NCBI GenBank assembly: GCA_947452555.1
Contig: CANGDH010000001.1
Location: forward strand, 124,001 to 188,000
Direction of reading: 5' to 3'
DNA from: Bacteroidota bacterium
Lineage (GTDB): Bacteria > Bacteroidota > Bacteroidia > Chitinophagales > Chitinophagaceae
Length of the DNA: 64,000 bases
Shown: positions 1-7,854 of the stretch, piece by piece
How the letters are laid out: the number at the start of each line of letters is the position of its first letter
Numbering within the stretch: position 1 is the first letter of the stretch
The notes under the pieces: model-generated
What the model was told of the DNA's origin: nothing
The model's database searches: none
Seen by the model: only the letters and a program-made list of their open reading frames with translations
Made by a program: the position numbers and the translations under genes

Positions 1-357
1 GCATTGAGTCCGTTAGTGGCTTTCCCTGCACATATGGCACCAATGGCTTTATTGTTTTATCAAGGAAGTCAATTCCCTGCAAAATATAAGGAAGGAGCAT
101 TTATCGCATTTCATGGCTCATGGAATAGAGCACCATTGCCTCAGGAAGGATATTTCGTAGCATTTATTCCTTTTAAAAATGGCAAACCAGCAGGTGATTG
201 GGAAATTTTTGCAAATGGTTTTGCTGGTTCTGATATCGTTGCTAATCCAAGACAAGCAAGAGCAAGACCTTGTGGTTTGGCAGAAGGTCCAGATGGATCT
301 TTGTACGTGAGTGATGACAATCACGGTAATGTTTTCAAAATCAGTTTTAATAAGTAA
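1..357 (+). CDS. PQQ-type sugar (sorbosone-like) dehydrogenase, C-terminal fragment
   Basis: The reading frame is open from base 1, so this is the 3' end of a gene that begins outside the window; the TTG at base 4 in the ORF track is not a real start. The roughly 118 residues resemble the last beta-propeller blades of the glucose/sorbosone dehydrogenase family: HGSWNR, then ARPCGLAEGPDGSLYVSDD, the last a typical closing NHL/propeller-like strand. The family oxidises sugars in the periplasm using PQQ and passes electrons to a c-type cytochrome, which fits the cytochrome c gene 10 bases downstream. Substrate cannot be told from this fragment. Confidence 0.8.
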   Translation, partial: ALSPLVAFPAHMAPMALLFYQGSQFPAKYKEGAFIAFHGSWNRAPLPQEGYFVAFIPFKNGKPAGDWEIFANGFAGSDIVANPRQARARPCGLAEGPDGSLYVSDDNHGNVFKISFNK

Positions 358-367
358 GTTTTAAATA

Positions 368-763
368 ATGAAGATAGTATCAGTTGTAATAGGATGTTTT
401 TTATTAATGATTTCGCTGCAAGGCAATAGTCAAAATAAAGTGAACGGGAAAAAAATATACGAAACAAGGTGCTTGGTATGTCATCAAGCCGATGGTGGTG
501 GCGTTCCTAATATGAACGCGCCATTGGACGGTTCTTCTAATTTAGTGGGGAATGATATCGCTCGATTAGTAAAAATTATTCGTTATGGATATAATGAACG
601 AATTGCACTTGATGGATATTATTATACCAATGCTATGACAGCTAATCCAGATTTTAAAGATGCTGATATTGCAGATGTATTAAGTTATGTAAGAAATAGC
701 TGGAGTAATAAAGCTGCTAATATTACAGTATTGCAGGTTCAACAAGCAAAAAGAAAAAAATAA
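368..763 (+). CDS. Small periplasmic class I cytochrome c
   Basis: The 131-residue protein has an N-terminal signal peptide (hydrophobic stretch to about residue 20, then NSQNK) and one haem c site, CLVCH at residues 35-39. Met90 in NAMTANPDF is the likely axial ligand, and the helix DADIADVLSYVRNSW closes a cytochrome c fold. It starts 10 bases after the dehydrogenase stop, so the two are probably co-transcribed and the cytochrome is the likely electron acceptor of the sugar dehydrogenase. The Lys/Arg-rich tail (QAKRKK) is unremarkable. hisB begins only 17 bases further on. Confidence 0.85.
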   Translation: MKIVSVVIGCFLLMISLQGNSQNKVNGKKIYETRCLVCHQADGGGVPNMNAPLDGSSNLVGNDIARLVKIIRYGYNERIALDGYYYTNAMTANPDFKDADIADVLSYVRNSWSNKAANITVLQVQQAKRKK

Positions 764-780
764 CCCTAATACCTAATTTT

Positions 781-1911
781 ATGAGACCTATTTTATTTAT
801 TGATAGAGACGGTGTTATTTTGGAAGAGCCCAAATCTGATTTTCAAGTAGACAGCATTGAAAAAACTAGTTTTGTGCCTGGAGCTATCACTTATCTAAGT
901 AAGATTGCGGCTGAATTTGGTTTTCATAAAGTAATGGTAACGAATCAAGACGGACTAGGGACCGCAAGTTATCCTTTAGAGCAATTTGAACCTTATCAGC
1001 AACTGATGCTTCGAGTATTGGCTGGTGAGGGTTTTGTATTTGATGAAATATTCGTTGACAACACATTTGCAATGGATAATCAACCAACACGAAAGCCAGG
1101 AACTGCTATGTTGAAACATGTATTGAATAATGTTCATTATGATATACACGATTCATTCGTTATTGGAGACCGTTGGAGCGATATTGAATTAGCTAAAAAT
1201 ATTGGATGTAAGGCCATTTATTTAAAAACAGACAACCATAGTTTAACAGCAGAACAGGAACTTGTATTAAGACCTGTAATTGCTTTTGAAGCAAATAGTT
1301 GGGAAGCAATATATACTTTCTTGAAATTAGGCTTGAGAAAAGTATCCCATGTTCGAAATACGAAGGAAACTAAGATCAGTATCGAACTTAATTTAGATGG
1401 AAAAGGAGAAGCGAAAATCGAAACTGGTTTGGGCTTTTTTGATCATATGTTGGAGCAAATAGCAAGACATGGTGCCTTAGACTTAACCATTAAATGTGAC
1501 GGCGACTTGCATATTGACGAGCACCATACCATTGAAGACGTTGGGATTGCTTTAGGAGAAGCTTTTGCTTTAGGACTAATGGATAAAAGGGGTATGGAAC
1601 GATATGGGTACGCATTGCCCATGGACGAAGCAGAGGCCAAAGTGTTAATTGACTTTGGAGGTAGAAATTGGATTGTATGGGATGCCGAATTTAATAGGGA
1701 AAAAGTAGGCGAAATGCCTACTGAGATGTTTTTTCACTTTTTCAAGTCCTTTAGTGATGCCGCTAAAGCCAATTTAAACATAAGCTGTAAAGGGGAGAAT
1801 GAACATCATAAGATAGAAGCTATTTTTAAGGCTTTTGCTAAATCCATAAAAATGGCGGTTAAAAGAAACCCTAATAGTGACGCATTACCTAGCACTAAGG
1901 GCGTTTTATAG
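781..1911 (+). CDS. hisB: Bifunctional histidinol-phosphatase / imidazoleglycerol-phosphate dehydratase
   Basis: Catalyses two steps of histidine synthesis: dehydration of imidazoleglycerol phosphate and dephosphorylation of histidinol phosphate. The N-terminal half (about residues 1-165) is a HAD phosphatase with the DxD nucleophile motif DRDGV (Asp8, Asp10) and the later GDRWSDIELAKNIG motif. The C-terminal half (about 185-376) is IGP dehydratase with metal-binding motifs FDHMLEQIARHG, DEHHTIEDVGI and HHKIEAIFKAF. At 376 residues it is full length. It follows a cytochrome c gene by 17 bases and is separated from hisHAFIE by the whole trp cluster; hisG, hisD and hisC are not in the window. 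It may be read through from upstream, because no clear terminator precedes it. Confidence 0.95.
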   Translation: MRPILFIDRDGVILEEPKSDFQVDSIEKTSFVPGAITYLSKIAAEFGFHKVMVTNQDGLGTASYPLEQFEPYQQLMLRVLAGEGFVFDEIFVDNTFAMDNQPTRKPGTAMLKHVLNNVHYDIHDSFVIGDRWSDIELAKNIGCKAIYLKTDNHSLTAEQELVLRPVIAFEANSWEAIYTFLKLGLRKVSHVRNTKETKISIELNLDGKGEAKIETGLGFFDHMLEQIARHGALDLTIKCDGDLHIDEHHTIEDVGIALGEAFALGLMDKRGMERYGYALPMDEAEAKVLIDFGGRNWIVWDAEFNREKVGEMPTEMFFHFFKSFSDAAKANLNISCKGENEHHKIEAIFKAFAKSIKMAVKRNPNSDALPSTKGVL

Positions 1912-1944
1912 TCTAGTAATTGAAATCTCCTATTCTTAGGTTTT

Positions 1945-1976
1945 TTTGGTTAAAAATATTGAATACCTTAATTTTG
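1945..1976 (+). promoter_or_regulatory. Bacteroidota-type promoter of the trp/his operon
   Basis: TTTG at 1945-1948, a 20-base spacer, then TAATTTTG at 1969-1976 match the known Bacteroidetes housekeeping consensus TTTG-N19/21-TAnnTTTG. The start of transcription would fall around 1980-1983, immediately before the leader ATG at 1984. The T-run that supplies the -33 box also follows a short CCTA/TAGG hairpin, which may act as a weak terminator for hisB. Confidence 0.7.
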
Positions 1977-1983
1977 TATTCGA

Positions 1984-2040
1984 ATGAAAACAATAAACAA
2001 TTTTTGGTGGTGGCATACAAACTCCGTTGGGGTATTGTAG
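1984..2040 (+). CDS. trpL: trp/his operon leader peptide (WWWH attenuator peptide)
   Basis: An 18-codon ORF too short for the ORF track: MKTINNFWWWHTNSVGVL then TAG. Three consecutive TGG codons (2005-2013) followed by CAT (2014-2016) are extremely unlikely by chance directly upstream of a trp-his operon. The ATG lies 7 bases after the promoter -7 element, so the message is probably leaderless or has a 5' UTR of only a few bases. The ORF is followed by a terminator hairpin before trpE. By the established logic of attenuation, ribosome stalling at the Trp (or His) codons decides whether transcription continues. The symbol is by analogy with enterobacterial trpL, not by homology. Confidence 0.85.
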   Translation: MKTINNFWWWHTNSVGVL

Positions 2041-2079
2041 TGACATAGCCATATTGTCAAGATATACATAAACCCCGAC
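2016..2079 (+). promoter_or_regulatory. Attenuator 1:2 and 2:3 alternative hairpins of the trp/his leader
   Basis: Segment 1 (TACAAACTCC, 2016-2025) can pair with segment 2 (GGGGTATTGTA, 2029-2039), giving about 10 pairs with one bulged A and one G-U. Segment 2 (GTTGGGGT, 2026-2033) can instead pair with ACCCCGAC (2072-2079), the 5' arm of the terminator, giving 8 pairs with one wobble. A ribosome stalled on the Trp codons would cover segment 1 and free segment 2 to form the antiterminator. A ribosome reaching the stop codon would cover segment 2 and allow termination. Pairings were worked out by eye, without energy calculation. Confidence 0.7.
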
Positions 2080-2105
2080 ATGCAATGTCGGGGTTTATTT
2101 TTTTT
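2070..2105 (+). terminator. Attenuator terminator of the trp/his operon
   Basis: A perfect 12-bp stem AAACCCCGACAT / ATGTCGGGGTTT with a GCA loop (2070-2096) is followed by an A and eight T. It is a strong intrinsic terminator placed between the leader peptide and trpE. The ORF-track start of trpE at 2085 lies inside its 3' arm and is therefore not the true start. Confidence 0.9.
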
Positions 2106-2129
2106 ACGAACTATAGAAACATAAGCAGG

Positions 2130-3542
2130 ATGCAAAAAATAAGAATTACAACGTCGGTTACTAAAATGTTAGCTGACACTTTTACACCGGTAGGAATTTA
2201 TTTAAGACTAAGAGACCAGTTTAGAGATACGATATTATTAGAGAGTACCGACTCTCATGCATCTGAAAATAGTTATTCATTTATAGGAGTAAACGCCATT
2301 GGCGGTATAGAGATTTCTTCTTTAAATGAAATTGAATTTAAATATCCTAATCAAGTTCCTCAAAAAGAAATTATTCAAAACGTACATGCTGCACCAGATA
2401 GAATATGGGCTTATATGCAACAGTATGAAATGAAGGGACAGGAGGTAAAAGAAGCTGCATTTGCGCAAGGGCTTTATGGATACACTGCTTATGATGCGAT
2501 TCCTTTTTTTGATACTATTCAATTTAAAGAAGGGGCACCTATTGTTCCATTAATGCGCTATAGATTATATCAGTATGTAATTGCGTTCAACCATTTTAAA
2601 GACGAGATTTTTATTTGTGAGAATAATGTGGAAGGAATTAATTCAGAAAACGAAGCATTAATTTCTTTAATTAAAAGTAAGGACGTTCCTCAATATCCTT
2701 TTACTATCAAAGGAACTGAAAGTTCTAATTTGACAGATGACGAATATCGAGAGGCGGTAAAAAAAGGAATACAGCATTGTATGAGAGGGGATGTATTCCA
2801 AATAGTTTTAAGTAGACGTTTTCAACAATCATTTCAAGGGGATGAGTTCAATGTATACCGTACTTTAAGAAATATTAATCCCTCCCCTTATTTATTTTAC
2901 TTTGATTACGGCGATTATAAATTAATGGGTTCCTCTCCTGAAGCACAAATTATTATCAATAATGGGAAAGCCATAGTGCATCCGATTGCAGGCACATTTA
3001 AGAGAACTGGAGATGCAGCTACAGATGCAGCTATGACACAAAAGTTATTAGATGACCCAAAGGAAAATGCAGAGCATGTAATGTTGGTGGACTTGGCTAG
3101 AAATGACTTGAGTAGAGTTTGTACAGAAGTGCGCGTAAAGCAATATCGTCAGGTACATTATTATAGTCATGTAATTCATTTAGTAAGTGAAGTGGAAGGT
3201 AAGGTAGCTGCTGGGGCTAATCCATTTCATTTAATTGCTAAAACATTTCCGGCAGGTACTTTGAGTGGTGCGCCTAAGTTTAAAGCAATGCAAATTATAG
3301 ATGCAATTGAACCCACTAAGCGTTCTTATTATGGAGGTTGTATTGGTTTCGTTGGATTCAATGGAACTTGTAATCAAGCAATAATGATTAGAACATTTTT
3401 AAGTAGAGAAAATACATTGACCTATCAGGCTGGCGCAGGAGTAGTGGCAGCAAGTGTGCCTGAAAATGAATTACAAGAAGTTAATAATAAATTGAACGCA
3501 TTAAAAGCTGCAATCGTATTGGCGGAAAGTATACATAATTAA
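2130..3542 (+). CDS. trpE: Anthranilate synthase component I
   Basis: Converts chorismate plus ammonia (from TrpG) to anthranilate, the committed Trp step. The chosen ATG at 2130 gives 470 residues and lies downstream of the attenuator; the ORF-track start at 2085 is inside the terminator stem. The N-terminal LLESTDSHASENSYSFIG carries the LLES element associated with Trp feedback binding. The chorismate-binding core shows DPKENAEHVMLVDLARNDL, HLVSEVEGKV and PAGTLSGAPKFKAM. trpG follows after 81 bases, and both genes share the identical initiation context ATAAGCAGGATG. First structural gene of the attenuated operon. Confidence 0.96.
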   Translation: MQKIRITTSVTKMLADTFTPVGIYLRLRDQFRDTILLESTDSHASENSYSFIGVNAIGGIEISSLNEIEFKYPNQVPQKEIIQNVHAAPDRIWAYMQQYEMKGQEVKEAAFAQGLYGYTAYDAIPFFDTIQFKEGAPIVPLMRYRLYQYVIAFNHFKDEIFICENNVEGINSENEALISLIKSKDVPQYPFTIKGTESSNLTDDEYREAVKKGIQHCMRGDVFQIVLSRRFQQSFQGDEFNVYRTLRNINPSPYLFYFDYGDYKLMGSSPEAQIIINNGKAIVHPIAGTFKRTGDAATDAAMTQKLLDDPKENAEHVMLVDLARNDLSRVCTEVRVKQYRQVHYYSHVIHLVSEVEGKVAAGANPFHLIAKTFPAGTLSGAPKFKAMQIIDAIEPTKRSYYGGCIGFVGFNGTCNQAIMIRTFLSRENTLTYQAGAGVVAASVPENELQEVNNKLNALKAAIVLAESIHN

Positions 3543-3623
3543 AGGTTGTAAATGTATCAACAACTATAAAATATAAGTTGGTGACGCAATAAAATAGTTA
3601 GGATAAAAATAAAAATAAGCAGG

Positions 3624-4190
3624 ATGAAAATATTAGTTTTTGACAATTACGATTCTTTTACATATAATTTGGTACAAATGATTCGTGAAATCACCAAAGG
3701 GAATGTGGATGTATTTCGTAATGACGAAATCCCATTAGAAAATGTAAAAGGGTATGATAAAATTTTATTATCGCCAGGTCCAGGCATACCGTCTGAATCA
3801 GGATTGTTACTACCCTTAATAAAAGAATTCGCTGCTACTAAATCCATTTTTGGAGTTTGCCTTGGACAACAAGCCATTGCAGAAACTTTTGGAGGAAGTT
3901 TAAGTAATTTAAGTAAAGTATATCATGGCATTGCAACGCCAGTGCATTTAACAGCACCTTCTACTTTATTTGAGGGCATGCCAAATACTTTTAGTGTAGG
4001 CAGGTATCATAGCTGGGTCGTGAATGAAAAAGATTTGCCATCAGAACTGACTATTACATCAAAAGACGATGATGGATACATTATGTCATTGGAGCATAAA
4101 ACTTATGATGTTAAAGGAGTTCAATATCATCCAGAAAGTGTGTTAACTCCAGAGGGTGCCAAAATTATAAGTAACTGGTTAAAAAAATAA
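3624..4190 (+). CDS. trpG: Anthranilate synthase component II (glutamine amidotransferase)
   Basis: Supplies ammonia from glutamine to TrpE. The 188-residue class I amidotransferase has the oxyanion motif LLSPGPGIP, the nucleophile Cys79 in GVCLGQQ and the His-Glu pair in VQYHPES. It is a stand-alone domain not fused to TrpD, and could also serve aminodeoxychorismate synthase, as is common when only one copy exists. trpD begins 4 bases after its stop. The start context ATAAGCAGGATG is identical to that of trpE. Confidence 0.95.
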   Translation: MKILVFDNYDSFTYNLVQMIREITKGNVDVFRNDEIPLENVKGYDKILLSPGPGIPSESGLLLPLIKEFAATKSIFGVCLGQQAIAETFGGSLSNLSKVYHGIATPVHLTAPSTLFEGMPNTFSVGRYHSWVVNEKDLPSELTITSKDDDGYIMSLEHKTYDVKGVQYHPESVLTPEGAKIISNWLKK

Positions 4191-4194
4191 CAGC

Positions 4195-5187
4195 ATGAAA
4201 AAATTATTACAATATTTATTCGAACATAAAACCTTGACTAGTGAACAGGCCAAAGAAGTATTAGTTCAAATATCGCAAGGGGCTTATAATGAACATGAAG
4301 TCACTTCCTTTGTCACCGTGTTTTTAATGCGTAGTATAACAATTGAAGAACTAATGGGTTTTAGAGATGCATTACTTTCCTTGGCAGTGAAAGTGAATTT
4401 GGGTGTAGACAATGCCATTGATATAGTTGGTACAGGCGGAGATGGTAAAGACACATTCAATATATCAACTTTAGCTTGTTTTATTGTTGCGGGAGCAGGG
4501 CAGCCAGTTATTAAGCATGGTAATTATGGAGCATCTAGTGTTAGTGGTTCTTCGAATGTAATGGAACAACTAGGGTATACTTTTAAAAATGAAGAAGTTT
4601 TATTAGCTAGAGAAGTGAAAGAAGCGGGAATCTGTTTTTTACATGCGCCCTTATTTCATCCAGCATTAAAGTCAGTTGGTGCAATGAGAAGAAATATTGG
4701 GGTAAGGACGTTTTTTAATATGCTTGGGCCCATTGTAAATCCAGCACAACCTAAGTATCAATTGATTGGAGTGTATAATTTAGAAATGGCAAGAATTTAC
4801 AATTATGTATTACAATCCTTGAATAAGGAATTTACTTTAATTCACAGTATTGACGGATATGATGAAATCTCCTTGACCACCGACACAAAAGTGGTCACTA
4901 ATAATGGCGAATTCATAATGACGCCTTTACAGTTAGGAAAGCGTATACTAATGCAATCGGAATTGCATGGGGGTGATACCGTTGAAGCAGCAGCTACAAT
5001 TTTTAAAAATATAATTGAAGGAAAGGGAACAGACGCTCAAAATGAAGTGGTATTAGCAAATGCTGCAATGGCATTGCAAGTGACTGGTGCTTATAATAAT
5101 TATGAAGCCGCTTTAGAAGTTGCTACAAAAAGTTTAGTATCTGGTGCTGCAAATAATAGTTTGAAAAAATTAATCAGCCTACAATAA
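4195..5187 (+). CDS. trpD: Anthranilate phosphoribosyltransferase
   Basis: Transfers the phosphoribosyl group of PRPP to anthranilate. At 330 residues it is of family length. The glycine-rich PRPP loop VGTGGDGKDTFNIST and the anthranilate-site region KHGNYGASSVSGSSNVMEQLG are present, as is MRRNIGVRTFFNMLGPIVNP. The second motif is KHGNYGASS where many relatives have KHGNRSxSS, a substitution worth checking but probably a lineage variant. Stop and trpC start overlap (TAATG at 5185-5189), so the two are likely translationally coupled. Confidence 0.95.
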   Translation: MKKLLQYLFEHKTLTSEQAKEVLVQISQGAYNEHEVTSFVTVFLMRSITIEELMGFRDALLSLAVKVNLGVDNAIDIVGTGGDGKDTFNISTLACFIVAGAGQPVIKHGNYGASSVSGSSNVMEQLGYTFKNEEVLLAREVKEAGICFLHAPLFHPALKSVGAMRRNIGVRTFFNMLGPIVNPAQPKYQLIGVYNLEMARIYNYVLQSLNKEFTLIHSIDGYDEISLTTDTKVVTNNGEFIMTPLQLGKRILMQSELHGGDTVEAAATIFKNIIEGKGTDAQNEVVLANAAMALQVTGAYNNYEAALEVATKSLVSGAANNSLKKLISLQ

Positions 5188-5990
5188 TGAGTACAAATAT
5201 CTTAGCTAAAATAGTAGCGCATAAATTCGTAGAAGTAGCCGAAAGGAAAAAGCAAATTAGTATTGAGCAATTGGAGGCAATGCCTTTGTTTTCTCAAAAA
5301 GCCCATTCCTTAAAAGCCAATTTATTAGATAGCACTAAAACGGGTATTATTGCAGAATTTAAAAGGCAATCTCCTTCCAAAGGTGTTATTAACTCCACTG
5401 CAACAGTGGAGGAAGTAGCTAAAGCTTATAGTGATTATGGTGCTGCGGGAATTTCTGTTTTGACAGACAATCAATTTTTCGGAGGAAGTTTGGCAGATTT
5501 ATCAATTGCTATTCATAATCCAATTCCAGTGCTTAGAAAAGAGTTCATAATTGATGAGTTTCAGATAATAGAAGCTAAGGCATATGGGGCGTCTGTGATT
5601 TTATTAATCGCATCTTGCTTGACCCCAACCGAAATTGAATTACTAGCAGGCACTGCAAAGGAATTAGGGATGGAAGTGTTGTTAGAATTACACGATGAAT
5701 CTGAATTAGTATATATCTGTGACGAAGTCGATTTCGTAGGAATTAATAATAGAAGTTTAAAGTCATTTGAAGTAAATATTGAACATTCCTTAAAGTTGAG
5801 AAATCAATTACCAAAGGATAAATTAAGTATTGCCGAAAGTGGAATATATGATATTGAAACATTTAGATTGTTAAAGAAAGAAGGTTTTGATGGATTTTTA
5901 ATGGGAGAGTATTTTATGAAACAAGACAACCCCGCAAAAGCATTTGAAGAATTTGCATCACAAATTAAAATGGACGGACATGCAATTTAA
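5187..5990 (+). CDS. trpC: Indole-3-glycerol-phosphate synthase
   Basis: Ring-closing step of Trp synthesis. The 267-residue TIM barrel shows IIAEFKRQSPSKG (catalytic Lys), VLRKEFIIDEFQI, VLLELHDE, VGINNRSL and IAESGI in the expected order. It is monofunctional, with TrpF encoded separately. It overlaps the trpD stop by one base and its own 3' end overlaps the chosen trpF start by 11 bases. Confidence 0.95.
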   Translation: MSTNILAKIVAHKFVEVAERKKQISIEQLEAMPLFSQKAHSLKANLLDSTKTGIIAEFKRQSPSKGVINSTATVEEVAKAYSDYGAAGISVLTDNQFFGGSLADLSIAIHNPIPVLRKEFIIDEFQIIEAKAYGASVILLIASCLTPTEIELLAGTAKELGMEVLLELHDESELVYICDEVDFVGINNRSLKSFEVNIEHSLKLRNQLPKDKLSIAESGIYDIETFRLLKKEGFDGFLMGEYFMKQDNPAKAFEEFASQIKMDGHAI

Positions 5991-6606
5991 GGTTTGTGGC
6001 ATATCGAATATGGAACAGGCGCTGGCTTTGGAAGCTATGGGAGTCAATTATATTGGATTTATATTTTATCCAGCGTCAAAGCGGTATGTATTGGCTAATT
6101 TATCCTTAAATGATTTAGCTTATTTTAAACCTGTGAATGCAAAAAAGGTGGGTGTGTTTGTAAATGAACCATTGGAACAATTATTAAGCATTGCTGAAGC
6201 AGCAGGGTTAGACATGGTGCAGTTGCATGGCGATGAAGATGCAGCCTATTGTGCTTTGGTACAAAAACAAGTAACGGTGGTTAAGGTATTTAGGATTGGT
6301 GGAGCTTTGCCCGTATTTGAAGATTTTGAAAAAGTAGCTGATTATTTCTTATTTGATACGGACAGCAAAATGTATGGAGGTACGGGCCAACATTTTAATT
6401 GGGAATTAATTAAAGGCACTAATATCAAAAAGCCCTATTTTTTAAGTGGCGGTATAGGGCCAAATGATATACAAGGTGTACAAATTATGGAACAAACCAA
6501 AGCAGGTAAAACATTAGTTGCTTTGGATTTAAATAGTCAATTCGAGTTAGAACCTGGAATAAAAAATTTAGAAAAAATAAAAACGTTTATCAATGCATTT
6601 ATTTAA
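5980..6606 (+). CDS. trpF: Phosphoribosylanthranilate isomerase
   Basis: Amadori rearrangement of phosphoribosylanthranilate. The family N-terminus is MQFKVCGISN (catalytic Cys6), so I take the ATG at 5980 rather than the ORF-track start at 5944, giving 208 residues. Other family motifs are GFIFYPASKRYV, VQLHGDE and LFDTDSKMYGGTGQHFNW with the catalytic Asp, then the phosphate-binding LSGGIGPNDI. It overlaps trpC by 11 bases and trpB by 14 bases, a tightly coupled series. Confidence 0.94.
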   Translation: MQFKVCGISNMEQALALEAMGVNYIGFIFYPASKRYVLANLSLNDLAYFKPVNAKKVGVFVNEPLEQLLSIAEAAGLDMVQLHGDEDAAYCALVQKQVTVVKVFRIGGALPVFEDFEKVADYFLFDTDSKMYGGTGQHFNWELIKGTNIKKPYFLSGGIGPNDIQGVQIMEQTKAGKTLVALDLNSQFELEPGIKNLEKIKTFINAFI

Positions 6607-7804
6607 CGAGTTAACGAATTATCAAGCACCAAGTAAGGAAGGTTATTATGGTGAATTTGGAGGAGCCTATATTCCCGAAATGTTATACGGTAATGTAGAG
6701 ACTTTAAAAACACAGTATTTACAAATCATGGAAGATCCTGCTTTTAAAGAAGAAGTAGCAGCTTTGTTAAAAGACTATGTAGGAAGACCCACTCCATTAT
6801 TTTATGCAGAAAGATTGAGCAAAGAAATAGGTACAAATATTTATTTAAAAAGAGAAGACCTTTGTCATACAGGTGCACATAAAATTAATAATACTATTGG
6901 ACAAATTATTTTAGCTCAAAGATTAGGTAAGAAGAAGATTATCGCAGAAACAGGTGCAGGTCAACATGGAGTGGCTACAGCAACTGTATGTGCATTGAAG
7001 GGAATGGAATGTGTCGTTTATATGGGTGAAAAAGATATTGAGCGTCAAGCACCCAATGTTGCGAGAATGAAAATGTTAGGAGCTACTGTGGTGCCAGCAG
7101 CCAGTGGAAGCAAAACATTGAAGGATGCCACCAATGAAGCTATAAGAGCATGGATAAATGAACCAGACGAAACACATTATATCATTGGTAGTGTGGTAGG
7201 ACCACATCCTTATCCAGACATGGTGGCGCGTTTCCAAAGTGTGATAAGTGAGGAGACTAGAAAGCAATTAAAAGAAAAAACAGGATCTGAATTGCCAACG
7301 CATGTTATTGCTTGTGTGGGAGGAGGGTCTAATGCAGCGGGTGCATTTTATCATTTTTTAAATGAGCCCACTGTTGAATTAGTGGCAGTAGAAGCAGCAG
7401 GTCATGGAGTTAATTCAGGGATGAGTGCAGCGACTACACAATTGGGAACTACGGGTATTTTACATGGAAGTAAAAGTATTGTGATGCAAACCAAGGACGG
7501 TCAAGTTGTAGAGCCACATAGTATTTCTGCTGGCTTAGACTATCCAGGCATTGGACCACTACATGCATTCTTATATGAAAGCAAGCGAGGTACCTTTATG
7601 AGTGCCACCGACGAGGAAGCATTAGACTGGGCCTTTCATATCTCTGAAATTGAAGGGATTATACCTGCATTAGAAACTGCGCATGCTTTTTCTGTATTGC
7701 CGAAAATAAATTTTAAGCCAACAGACGTAGTAGTTGTATGTTTAAGTGGAAGAGGTGATAAGGATTTAGCTACTTACATGCAAGCAATGGACTTGAAAAA
7801 ATAG
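6593..7804 (+). CDS. trpB: Tryptophan synthase beta subunit
   Basis: PLP-dependent condensation of indole with serine. The 403-residue protein carries YGEFGGAYIPE at the N-terminus, the PLP lysine in HTGAHKINN, the substrate loop ETGAGQHG and the phosphate-binding CVGGGSNAAG. Its start overlaps the trpF end by 14 bases. It is followed by an intercistronic hairpin before trpA, the only sizeable gap inside the trp cluster apart from trpE-trpG. Confidence 0.96.
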   Translation: MHLFNELTNYQAPSKEGYYGEFGGAYIPEMLYGNVETLKTQYLQIMEDPAFKEEVAALLKDYVGRPTPLFYAERLSKEIGTNIYLKREDLCHTGAHKINNTIGQIILAQRLGKKKIIAETGAGQHGVATATVCALKGMECVVYMGEKDIERQAPNVARMKMLGATVVPAASGSKTLKDATNEAIRAWINEPDETHYIIGSVVGPHPYPDMVARFQSVISEETRKQLKEKTGSELPTHVIACVGGGSNAAGAFYHFLNEPTVELVAVEAAGHGVNSGMSAATTQLGTTGILHGSKSIVMQTKDGQVVEPHSISAGLDYPGIGPLHAFLYESKRGTFMSATDEEALDWAFHISEIEGIIPALETAHAFSVLPKINFKPTDVVVVCLSGRGDKDLATYMQAMDLKK

Positions 7805-7811
7805 TGTTCAC

Positions 7812-7841
7812 CAAGGAGGACTTCGAAAAAAAGTCCTCTTG
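7812..7841 (+). other. Intercistronic hairpin between trpB and trpA
   Basis: GAGGACTT (7816-7823) pairs with AAGTCCTC (7831-7838) around a CGAAAAA loop, and flanking CAA/TTG extend the stem with one bulged G. It is followed by an A-rich stretch and not by a T-run, so it is not a standard intrinsic terminator. The arm contains AAGGAGG, but the trpA ATG is more than 30 bases away, so I do not read it as a ribosome binding site. A role in mRNA processing or differential expression is only inference. Confidence 0.55.
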
Positions 7842-7854
7842 AAAAATAAAAAAT

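Noticed and set aside
2085-2129. ORF-track N-terminal extension of trpE
   Set aside because: Its ATG lies in the 3' arm of the attenuator terminator, and the extra residues (SGFIFFTNYRN) are translated T-run; homology starts after 2130.
7813-7819. AAGGAGG as a Shine-Dalgarno site for trpA
   Set aside because: More than 30 bases from the ATG and inside a hairpin; the phylum rarely uses such sites.
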